From the NCBI GenBank assembly GCA_964484125.1, contig CAZAEK010000046.1, positions 1 through 8,698 on the forward strand: a DNA stretch of 8,698 bases. The letters run 5' to 3'. The notes beneath the pieces were generated by a model. The model was not told the DNA's origin. It saw only the letters and a list, made by a program, of their open reading frames with translations, and ran no database searches. Every line of letters starts with the position of its first letter. Position 1 is the first letter of the stretch. This document shows, piece by piece, positions 1-6,345 of the stretch. This DNA is from DSSM01 sp964484125. Lineage in GTDB: Bacteria > Bacteroidota > Ignavibacteria > Tepidaquicellales > Tepidaquicellaceae. The position numbers and the translations under genes were made by a program.

Positions 1-51
1 AAGTTTATAAAGTTTATCAAGAAAAAGAAGTATTCCCAATTTAAAAACGAA

Positions 52-68
52 TGACCCCTAAAGGGTCA
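52..68 (+). repeat. Palindromic repeat copy 1 (tail-less)
   Basis: TGACCC (52-57) pairs with GGGTCA (63-68) around a short loop. It belongs to the same family as the next two units, but it lacks the ATGTTTGTAG-like tail and runs almost directly into copy 2, four bases away. The inner C58/A62 position does not pair. It looks like a truncated or nested copy. The family assignment rests on my alignment of the units in this window. Confidence 0.65.
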
Positions 69-71
69 GGC

Positions 72-101
72 AATCCCGTAGGGATTTAATGTTTGTAGAA
101 G
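72..101 (+). repeat. Palindromic repeat copy 2 with conserved tail
   Basis: AATCCC (72-77) pairs perfectly with GGGATT (81-86) around the loop GTA. Two bases later comes the tail ATGTTTGTAGAAG (89-101). The same tail, at the same 2-nt distance from the stem, occurs in inverted orientation at the right end of the window, and in degenerate form in copy 3. No coding function is apparent. It may be a REP-like element or a structured RNA element. Confidence 0.75.
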
Positions 102-113
102 AATAATCCCCAA

Positions 114-147
114 ATACGACTCTGTAGGAGTCAAATGTATTTATAAA
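114..147 (+). repeat. Palindromic repeat copy 3 with degenerate tail
   Basis: GACTC (118-122) pairs with GAGTC (128-132), with a further T-G wobble inside and the loop GTA. Two bases after the stem is ATGTATTTATAAA (135-147), aligning with the ATGTTTGTAGAAG tail of copy 2. The leading ATACGAC (114-120) is shared with the right-end copy (8685-8691). Stem bases differ from copies 1 and 2 but remain complementary. Confidence 0.65.
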
Positions 148-166
148 TAAAAGAAAATAAATAAAA

Positions 167-195
167 TTGAAACTGTAATTTTAAAATTGTATTTT
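167..195 (+). promoter_or_regulatory. Putative promoter for methyltransferase-queF(-fumC)
   Basis: TTGAAA (167-172) and TATTTT (190-195) are separated by 17 bp, a sigma-70-like arrangement. The same sequence also fits the Bacteroidota layout of TTG followed about 20 bp later by TAnnTT. It lies just downstream of the hairpin repeats and would give a short leader before the start codon at 212. In such AT-rich DNA chance matches are common, so this is a candidate only. Confidence 0.4.
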
Positions 196-211
196 AAGAA
201 AACGTCTTGAA

Positions 212-952
212 ATGGAGAATTATAAATTTTTTAATTATGCTTCGGGATTTTATGACGAGATGATTAACCCGGAAGAAGTAATTAAAAAGAAAGCTGATTT
301 TTATAGGAAGATAATAACTCCTGAAATGAAAACTGCCGCCGATATCGGTTGCGGAACAGGTAATGATTCTATAGCATTGGCTTTGAACGGTTTGGAAGTA
401 ATCGGGTTTGATCCCGCTTCAGAAATGATTTTAAAAGCGAAAGAGAATGCTGAAAAGTATGACCTGAATATCTTATTTTCAGTGAATCCTGCAGAGAAAA
501 TTCCTGCAAAATTTTTCAGCAAATACGACATTGCAGTTTCAATGGGAAATTCAATGTCTAATGTTTCGCCTGAGAATATATCAAAAGCAATAAAAAATAT
601 TTATAATATTCTCAAATCAGGCGGAATATTTTTAATGCAGATTTTATCATACAGGGCAATAATAAAACACAACAGGAGACTAATAAATATTACGAAAAGT
701 GATAATAACTTTTATATCAGATTTTATGATATATCTGAAAACTCACTTAATTTTAATATTCTGAGTTTCAACAGCGATAAGCTCCCTTCGGGTAAATTAA
801 TAACAACTATATTATACCCTCATTCACATAAGTTTTTGAGTAAAACAATGCGTGAGGCAGGTTTTAAAAGAATCCAGTATTTCTCAGATATGGATTTCAA
901 CAGATATAATGAAAGAAAATCAAAAGATTTAATAATTAAAGCAATAAAATGA
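212..952 (+). CDS. Class I SAM-dependent methyltransferase
   Basis: Cytoplasmic class I (Rossmann-fold) methyltransferase of 246 residues. Motif I is AADIGCGTG (residues 42-50), the glycine-rich SAM-binding loop. D67 in VIGFDP is the expected acidic ribose-binding residue. YDIAVSMGNSMSN (105-117) fits the motif around strand 4, with a GNS triplet seen in several small-molecule N-methyltransferases. LKSGGIFLMQ is the usual post-motif III segment. The substrate cannot be read from the sequence: the C-terminal half (about 145-246), which would define it, matches nothing I recognise. There is no clear ribosome binding site, as for most genes here. The stop overlaps the queF start in ATGA (949-952), implying translational coupling. 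A small-molecule, quinone or tRNA-related substrate is possible; a queuosine link is only suggested by the neighbour. Confidence 0.85.
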   Translation: MENYKFFNYASGFYDEMINPEEVIKKKADFYRKIITPEMKTAADIGCGTGNDSIALALNGLEVIGFDPASEMILKAKENAEKYDLNILFSVNPAEKIPAKFFSKYDIAVSMGNSMSNVSPENISKAIKNIYNILKSGGIFLMQILSYRAIIKHNRRLINITKSDNNFYIRFYDISENSLNFNILSFNSDKLPSGKLITTILYPHSHKFLSKTMREAGFKRIQYFSDMDFNRYNERKSKDLIIKAIK

Positions 953-1302
953 AAAACAAAAAAGACTTACTCGAAACATTTGAAAATTCCTATCCTAAAA
1001 GAGATTATTTAATTATTCATCAGGCGAATGAATTTACATCTCTATGTCCAAAAACAGGTCAGCCGGATTTCGGGAAAATAACTATCTCTTATATTGCAGC
1101 GAAAAAATGTGTGGAGCTTAAGTCCCTTAAGTTTTATCTGCAGTCATACAGAAATGACGGAATATTTTATGAGAAAGTAACGAATCAGATACTTGACGAC
1201 CTTGTTTCAGTTCTTAAACCGAAATGGATGGAAATAAAAGGAGTTTTCACAACAAGAGGCGGAATTTTTTCCACAATAATTGCAACACACGGAAAGAAAT
1301 AA
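949..1302 (+). CDS. queF: NADPH-dependent 7-cyano-7-deazaguanine (preQ0) reductase, type I QueF
   Basis: Reduces the nitrile of preQ0 to the aminomethyl group of preQ1 with two NADPH, a cytoplasmic step of queuosine tRNA-modification synthesis. At 117 residues it is a compact single-domain (type I, YkvM-like) form, not the long two-domain type II enzyme. The nucleophilic cysteine is C33 in SLCPKTG and the general acid is D40. E75 is the substrate-binding glutamate. The spacings C+7 to D and C+42 to E match Bacillus subtilis QueF (C55, D62, E97). The QueF motif ELKSLKFY spans residues 56-63, and RGGI lies near the C terminus. The residue before E75 is tyrosine, where the B. subtilis and E. coli enzymes have histidine. 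The ATG overlaps the methyltransferase stop. No other queuosine gene is in the window. Confidence 0.95.
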   Translation: MKNKKDLLETFENSYPKRDYLIIHQANEFTSLCPKTGQPDFGKITISYIAAKKCVELKSLKFYLQSYRNDGIFYEKVTNQILDDLVSVLKPKWMEIKGVFTTRGGIFSTIIATHGKK

Positions 1303-1326
1303 ATTCTAAATTTAAAAAAATACAAA

Positions 1327-2721
1327 ATGGAATACAGAATTGAACACGACACAATGGGCGAAGTAAAAGTCCCTGCCGATAAATATTGGGGAGCACAGAC
1401 TGAGCGCTCAAGACAAAATTTTACAATCGGCGCACAACTCATGCCGATTGAAATAATATATGCATTTGCAATTTTAAAGAAAGCGGCGGCAATGGCAAAT
1501 TTTGAGTGCGGTGTTTTACCAAAGGAGAAAATGGAGTTAATTTCGAAAGTATGTGATGAAATTCTTGAAGGCAGACTTGATGACCAGTTTCCGCTTGTCG
1601 TATGGCAAACAGGCTCAGGAACTCAATCAAATATGAACGTTAATGAAGTGATTTCAAACAGGGCTCATGTGTTAAGTGGTGGAAAACTTACAGACTCAAA
1701 AAAAGTTTTACATCCAAATGATGACGTGAATAAATCGCAGTCATCTAATGATACATTCCCGACTGCAATGCATATTGCAGGTTATAAAAAAATTGTTGAG
1801 GTTACATTGCCGGGTGCTGAATTGCTGATGAAAACCCTTAAAGAGAAATCAGCAAAATTTATGGACATAGTTAAAATCGGCAGAACACATCTGATGGACG
1901 CAACTCCACTAACGCTTGGTCAGGAATTTTCAGGATATGTTTCACAGATTGAACACGGTATAAGAGCTGTTAAAAATACACTGTCACATTTAAGCGAACT
2001 CGCACTTGGTGGCTCTGCAGTTGGTACCGGATTGAATGTCCCGAAAAATTACGATGTAATTGTTGCAAAACATATTGCAGAACTTACAGGACTTCCTTTT
2101 AAGACTGCTGAAAATAAATTCGAATCACTTGCCGCTCACGATGCAGTTGTAGAATCATCAGGTGCTTTGAAAACTCTTGCAGTAAGTCTTATGAAAATTG
2201 CAAATGATATAAGATTGCTTGCATCAGGTCCGAGAAGCGGAATAGGTGAGATTATTTTGCCTGAAAACGAACCCGGCTCTTCTATTATGCCGGGCAAAGT
2301 AAATCCTACTCAGGCAGAAGCTATGACGATGGTGTGTGCTCAGGTTCTTGGAAATGATGTGGCAATTTCAACGGGCGGAATTTATGGTCACTTTGAACTT
2401 AATGTATTCAAACCCGTAATGATTACAAATTTACTGCACAGTGCGAGACTGCTTGGTGATGCCTGTGTATCGTTTAACGACCACTGCGCCGTAGGAATTG
2501 AGCCAAATTATGATGTAATAAAACGCCACGTAGAAAATTCCTTAATGCTTGTAACTGCTTTGAATACTCATATCGGTTATGAGAATGCTGCAAAGATAGC
2601 AAAGAAAGCTCATAAAGAAGGAAAGACACTTCGCGAAGCCGCTATTGAGCTTGGACTTCTGACAAATGAACAATTTGACCAGTGGGTTGTTCCTTCTAAA
2701 ATGGTTGGAAATTTACAGTAA
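1327..2721 (+). CDS. fumC: Fumarate hydratase, class II
   Basis: Iron-independent homotetrameric fumarase interconverting fumarate and L-malate in the TCA cycle. Its 464 residues are close to the 467 of E. coli FumC. The three conserved regions of the fumarase/aspartase superfamily are present: GSGTQSNMNVNEV at about residues 96-108, SQSSNDTFPT from about 137, and the signature GSSIMPGKVNP starting at G317. Catalytic H188 (in GRTHLMDATP) and S318 sit at the same numbers as in E. coli. The N terminus (EYRIEHDTMGEVKVP) is also typical of FumC; aspartase is less likely on this overall pattern. It starts 24 bp after queF and may be co-transcribed, although an own promoter in the AT-rich gap cannot be excluded. 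The hairpin at 2728-2750 follows the stop closely. Confidence 0.97.
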   Translation: MEYRIEHDTMGEVKVPADKYWGAQTERSRQNFTIGAQLMPIEIIYAFAILKKAAAMANFECGVLPKEKMELISKVCDEILEGRLDDQFPLVVWQTGSGTQSNMNVNEVISNRAHVLSGGKLTDSKKVLHPNDDVNKSQSSNDTFPTAMHIAGYKKIVEVTLPGAELLMKTLKEKSAKFMDIVKIGRTHLMDATPLTLGQEFSGYVSQIEHGIRAVKNTLSHLSELALGGSAVGTGLNVPKNYDVIVAKHIAELTGLPFKTAENKFESLAAHDAVVESSGALKTLAVSLMKIANDIRLLASGPRSGIGEIILPENEPGSSIMPGKVNPTQAEAMTMVCAQVLGNDVAISTGGIYGHFELNVFKPVMITNLLHSARLLGDACVSFNDHCAVGIEPNYDVIKRHVENSLMLVTALNTHIGYENAAKIAKKAHKEGKTLREAAIELGLLTNEQFDQWVVPSKMVGNLQ

Positions 2722-2727
2722 TATAAA

Positions 2728-2750
2728 AAGGGCTGTCTCAGACAGCCCTT
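2728..2750. terminator. Bidirectional intrinsic terminator between fumC and the M13 peptidase
   Basis: A perfect 10-bp stem AAGGGCTGTC (2728-2737) / GACAGCCCTT (2741-2750) with a TCA loop sits between two convergent stop codons (fumC at 2721, peptidase at 2758). On the minus strand the stem is followed by a run of five T and more A/T, the better terminator. On the plus strand AAAAATTTT follows, so termination there is probably weaker. Confidence 0.9.
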
Positions 2751-2757
2751 AAAAATT

Positions 2758-4782
2758 TTACCAGATTGATGCCCGTTTTTCTTTTGGAATATATTTAGAG
2801 GCAGTTTCATCTATTCCAAATGCATCATAAAATTCCTGAACATTATATACAATTCCGTTTACTCTTGCAACAGACGGTGAATGCTCATCATCTTTGAGTC
2901 TTCTTAGTAATTCCTTATCTCTTATTTTTCCTCTCCATATTTGTCCATAGGATAGGAAAAATCTCTGTGCAGGGGTAAATCCTTCAATCTGTTTTGCAGG
3001 AGGATTTTTCTCCCATGCTTTTTTTAATGCAGTGTAGGAAATCATTACGCCACCGAGATCTGCAATATTTTCGCCAAGTGTTAACTCTCCGTCAACGTGA
3101 TTATCTCCTAAAACAAATATATTATTGAATTGCTCAACAAGCACCTTTGTTTTTTCCTTGAACTTATTTGCATCTTCTTCCTGCCACCAGTCTCTCAGAT
3201 TTCCAACTTCATCATATTGTCTTCCTGTGTTATCAAATCCGTGAGTCATTTCATGTCCGATTACAACTCCGATTGCTCCGTAGTTGACTGCATCATCTCC
3301 TTCTCCAAAGAAAAACGGCGGCTGTAATATTCCTGCAGGAAAACATATCTCATTGCTCGGAGGATTGTAGTATGCATTTACAATCTGAGGTGATAAACCC
3401 CATTTCATCTTGTCATAGGGTTTTCCTATCTCTTTCATATCTTCGATAAAATCAAGTTTTCTTGCATTAGCAAGATTGTTATAATATGAATCACTGCTGA
3501 TTTCCAAAGCTGAATAATCTTTCCATTTATCCGGGTAGCCGACTTTTACTATAATTTTTTCAAGTTTTTTTACGGCTTCAGATTTCGTTGCATCGCTCAT
3601 CCATTCAAGATTTAATATTCTTTCTTTCATTGCCGCTCTCAGGTTGCTTACAAGTTCACTTATTCTTTTTTTATACTCCGGCGGAAAATATTTTGCTACA
3701 TATAGTTCTCCGAGTGCTTCACCGAGATATATATTCATATAATCAAGAACTCTTTTCCACCTTGGTTTCATTTCAGTTACGCCTGTAAGAAACTTGGTAT
3801 AAAACTCAAAATTAACATTTACAAATTCAGAGCTGAGCACAGATGCATTATTTCTTATTAATGCAAGTTCCATATATGATTTAAGAATTTCCAAATCCGT
3901 GCTTATAATATTTTTACCTAAATTTTCAAAGTATGTTTTCTGTGATACATTTAAATCACCGGGATTTACAAGACCAATTTCACTGAAATAATTATCCCAG
4001 TCGAGCTCCGGGCATATTTCTTTCAGAGCAGATAATGGCATTTTATTGTAATTTTTCTGAGGGTCGGTCAGTTCCAGTTTTGTAAATGATTTATCAGCAA
4101 GTGATTTTTCAAATTCAAAAACTGATTCCATTTTCTTCATTGCTGCAACTTCGTCATAACCAATCAGTTTGAAAACATTAACAATGTATTTCTTATATTC
4201 CGCTCTGATTGAATTCATTCTTTCGTTATCCCTGAGGTAATAATCCTTATCTGCGAGTCCAAGTCCTGACTGATTAAGACCTGCAATTACATAAGAGACA
4301 TCTTTTGCATCCGGCTCGGGACCTATTCTGAAAAATACAAACATCTTTTGTTTATGGAAGTAAGCAATCAGTTTCATTAAATCTTTCTTATCAGAGATAT
4401 TCCTTATCTTCTCCAGGTCCGATTTTAAAGGTGTATATCCGAGAGAATTAATCCTCGCTTCATCCATTCCGCTGATGAAAAAATCCCTGATTTTCTGTCC
4501 ATTTGAACCGTTCTGAAGATTTGGCTGAGATTTAAGTTCAGTCAGCAAGTCATATAACTGTTTGCTGTTATTTTCTCTTAATGCGTCGAAAGAACCATAT
4601 CTGCTCAAATCTGCGGGTATCTCAGTATTTTTCACCCATGTACCGTTAACGTAACTGAAAAAGTCATCTCCGGGATTTACGGATAAATCCATAGCTGATT
4701 TATCAATAATATCCTGGGCAAAAGCAGTAACGCTTATTAGTAATAATAAAAGCGCTGTAAATTTTATTTTTAGTTTGTTCAT
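2758..4782 (-). CDS. pepO: Exported M13 (neprilysin/PepO-like) zinc endopeptidase
   Basis: A 674-residue M13-family metalloendopeptidase that cleaves oligopeptides, acting outside the cytoplasm. A signal peptide spans about residues 1-22 (basic MNKLKIK, hydrophobic core, cleavage after AFA). No lipobox cysteine is seen. The M13 N-terminal domain starts with NPGDDFFSYVNGTW. The zinc site is HEMTH (H510, E511, H514) with E571 and D575 in ENIAD, a spacing close to human neprilysin. NAYY (N469-A470) is the substrate-binding motif. The protein ends in IW; the eukaryotic CxxW cysteine is absent, as expected for a bacterial member. Family length is normal and no type IX sorting domain is present. 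It lies 16 bp downstream of the M28 gene, so the two are likely co-transcribed. No Shine-Dalgarno sequence is visible. The pepO symbol denotes family, not proven orthology. Confidence 0.93.
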   Translation of the reverse strand: MNKLKIKFTALLLLLISVTAFAQDIIDKSAMDLSVNPGDDFFSYVNGTWVKNTEIPADLSRYGSFDALRENNSKQLYDLLTELKSQPNLQNGSNGQKIRDFFISGMDEARINSLGYTPLKSDLEKIRNISDKKDLMKLIAYFHKQKMFVFFRIGPEPDAKDVSYVIAGLNQSGLGLADKDYYLRDNERMNSIRAEYKKYIVNVFKLIGYDEVAAMKKMESVFEFEKSLADKSFTKLELTDPQKNYNKMPLSALKEICPELDWDNYFSEIGLVNPGDLNVSQKTYFENLGKNIISTDLEILKSYMELALIRNNASVLSSEFVNVNFEFYTKFLTGVTEMKPRWKRVLDYMNIYLGEALGELYVAKYFPPEYKKRISELVSNLRAAMKERILNLEWMSDATKSEAVKKLEKIIVKVGYPDKWKDYSALEISSDSYYNNLANARKLDFIEDMKEIGKPYDKMKWGLSPQIVNAYYNPPSNEICFPAGILQPPFFFGEGDDAVNYGAIGVVIGHEMTHGFDNTGRQYDEVGNLRDWWQEEDANKFKEKTKVLVEQFNNIFVLGDNHVDGELTLGENIADLGGVMISYTALKKAWEKNPPAKQIEGFTPAQRFFLSYGQIWRGKIRDKELLRRLKDDEHSPSVARVNGIVYNVQEFYDAFGIDETASKYIPKEKRASIW

Positions 4783-4798
4783 ATTATTTAATAATTTA

Positions 4799-6178
4799 TT
4801 AGGGTAAATCCAGGCCGTATTTATCTATTAAATAAACAAGTGATGCAATTGCAGCAGAACCCAATTGAAGTTCACGTCTGTTTACTTTTTCAAATGTATC
4901 ATTTGGTGAATGGTGATAATCAAAATATCTCTGAGAATCAACAATCAGCCCTATACCCGGAATTCCGAGCTTGTGCAAAAATGAAATATCAACTCCTGAG
5001 TAACCTTTGACAAAATAATTTATTCCGTAATTATGAAAAATATTTTTAAAAGAATTTATTTTTGCGATAACTGTATCATTACCGTAAATGGAAAATCCCA
5101 TGGGTGTGCTTCCGCCGACATCAGATTCAATTGCGATAATATGTTTTTCTCCTGTTTTTTCAACTGTTTCTGCATATTTCCTTCCGCCGCGCTGGGCGAC
5201 TTCTTCATCCATAAATGCAACAAATCTTATAGTGTTATTTGGAACGATGTTTAATGATTTGAAAATTCTGAGTACGTCTATGCCATGCATTATACCTGCT
5301 CCATCGTCGTGAGCACCTTCTCCGGTATCCCATGAATCCAGATGTCCCGATACAACGATAATATTTTCAGGATTTAACCTGCCTTTTATTTCACCTATTA
5401 CGTTATGTGAAATATTTTCAGGTAACTCCTTGCATGTGCTTCTTAGGAAAATTTCGCAATCAGGCTCGGCACTCAGAATTCGGGAAAGTTTATCAGCTCC
5501 GTTTGTGCTGATAGAAAATGCAGGAATTTTTTTTAAGGTGTCAACATATCTCATTATACCCGTATGGGGATAATCGTCGTTTGAAAGAGTAACCGAACGG
5601 ATGATAACGGCAATTGCGCCATATTGAGATGCTTCAATAGCACCTAAAACCCTTGGTCCAACCGCATCGCCATACATATCAAAAGTATTAAAAAATTTAT
5701 TTTTAGCAATTTTATTATAGAAAATAATTTTACCTTTAATTTGTTCTTTATCAAGATTTTTAAGTTCGCCTAAATCATTTACTTCGATTATTTTCCCTTT
5801 TAAACCGTTTTCACCTGTACCTGTTGACATTCCGATCGCACATACAGTAAGATTTTCAGTGCTTCCGTCTTTAAAATATAACTTTGCAATCTCTTTTTCG
5901 CCTCTGCTCCAGCTCCTAACCATCAATTCCATTAGTCTGACATTATCAAAACCGTAATTTTCGAGAATTGACTTTACCCAATCCACTGAGAGAGCCGCTT
6001 GTTTCGAGCCACATATTCTGCCACCGATATTCTTACAAAGATACCTAAGGTTGTTATATGAATCGTAACTGTTCAAAGCATTGGAGTAGATGCTTTCGAT
6101 TACAGCTGAGTCATTATTTTGAGGGAATGAATTTGAAGTGGATAAAAATAAAAAAATAATCAGGAAGAATTTCTTCAT
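4799..6178 (-). CDS. Exported M28 family metallopeptidase (carboxypeptidase Q-like)
   Basis: A 459-residue di-zinc exopeptidase of family M28, expected to remove single residues from peptides outside the cytoplasm. A signal peptide covers about residues 1-20 (MKKFF, then a hydrophobic stretch, cleavage near SFPQ). Likely metal and catalytic residues are H279 and D281 in GHLDSW, bridging D291 in AHDDGAG, E325-E326 in MDEE (general base plus ligand), D353 in ESDVGG, and one of H422/H423 in DYHHSPNDT, probably H423. The segment between about residues 110 and 255 fits the PA-like domain inserted in PGCP/carboxypeptidase Q relatives. Aminopeptidase versus carboxypeptidase or dipeptidase activity cannot be decided from sequence. 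It is first gene of a two-gene operon with the M13 peptidase and is divergent from the type IX cargo gene. There is no type IX sorting domain. Confidence 0.9.
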   Translation of the reverse strand: MKKFFLIIFLFLSTSNSFPQNNDSAVIESIYSNALNSYDSYNNLRYLCKNIGGRICGSKQAALSVDWVKSILENYGFDNVRLMELMVRSWSRGEKEIAKLYFKDGSTENLTVCAIGMSTGTGENGLKGKIIEVNDLGELKNLDKEQIKGKIIFYNKIAKNKFFNTFDMYGDAVGPRVLGAIEASQYGAIAVIIRSVTLSNDDYPHTGIMRYVDTLKKIPAFSISTNGADKLSRILSAEPDCEIFLRSTCKELPENISHNVIGEIKGRLNPENIIVVSGHLDSWDTGEGAHDDGAGIMHGIDVLRIFKSLNIVPNNTIRFVAFMDEEVAQRGGRKYAETVEKTGEKHIIAIESDVGGSTPMGFSIYGNDTVIAKINSFKNIFHNYGINYFVKGYSGVDISFLHKLGIPGIGLIVDSQRYFDYHHSPNDTFEKVNRRELQLGSAAIASLVYLIDKYGLDLP

Positions 6179-6317
6179 AATAACAAAATTTGTTTTTTCT
6201 CGGTTTACGTATAATAAATAAAAAAGTTATCTATAAATAACAGTTGTTAATTAAAAATTTTATACATAAATTACTTTAATTCTCCAACTTAAAAAATGAA
6301 TAAATAAATCAAATTTT

Positions 6318-6323
6318 TATAAT
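6318..6323 (+). promoter_or_regulatory. Candidate -10 box for the secreted-protein gene
   Basis: A perfect TATAAT lies 22 bp before the start codon at 6346. The expected -35 position (about 6295-6300, AATGAA) has no good match, and no Bacteroidota-type TTTG is placed correctly. Transcription from it would begin close to the ribosome binding site. Low confidence given the base composition. Confidence 0.3.
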
Positions 6324-6330
6324 TAAATAA

Positions 6331-6339
6331 GAAGGGAGA
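6331..6339 (+). promoter_or_regulatory. Shine-Dalgarno sequence of the secreted-protein gene
   Basis: GAAGGGAGA ends 6 bases before the ATG at 6346 and contains a near-consensus AAGGGAG. It is the only clear Shine-Dalgarno sequence among the eight coding genes of the window, and it fixes the start codon of this gene. Confidence 0.7.
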
Positions 6340-6345
6340 CATCCC

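Larger units (their letters stand above)
6179..6345. promoter_or_regulatory. Divergent intergenic region
   Basis: This very AT-rich 167-bp gap must hold the promoters of both the peptidase operon (leftward) and the type IX cargo gene (rightward). It contains a 12-bp palindrome TAACAGTTGTTA (6238-6249) and an overlapping inverted repeat GTTAT/ATAAC (6226-6230 / 6237-6241), roughly in the middle. These could be a shared operator, but low sequence complexity makes chance likely. I could not identify a convincing leftward promoter. Confidence 0.5.

Noticed and set aside
52..132. CRISPR-like array suggested by repeated palindromes.
   Set aside because: The units are only 15 bp, differ in sequence, and are separated by 4 and 31 bases. 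There are no uniform spacers and no cas genes.
301..531. Minus-strand reading frame of 76 codons opposite the methyltransferase.
   Set aside because: It is entirely antisense to a gene with clear methyltransferase motifs, and its translation has no family features.
1185..1630. Two minus-strand frames opposite queF and fumC.
   Set aside because: They are antisense shadows of strongly conserved enzymes, and there is no start context or recognisable product.
1327..2721. Aspartate ammonia-lyase in place of fumarase.
   Set aside because: Length, N-terminal pattern, H188/S318 numbering and GSGTQSNMNVNEV fit FumC closely.
3130..3788. Plus-strand frames within the M13 peptidase gene.
   Set aside because: They lie opposite conserved regions of the peptidase, including the part that encodes the zinc-site domain; low-complexity translations.
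5033..5312. Two overlapping plus-strand frames within the M28 peptidase gene.
   Set aside because: Both are antisense to the conserved M28 catalytic region and overlap each other; no supporting signals.
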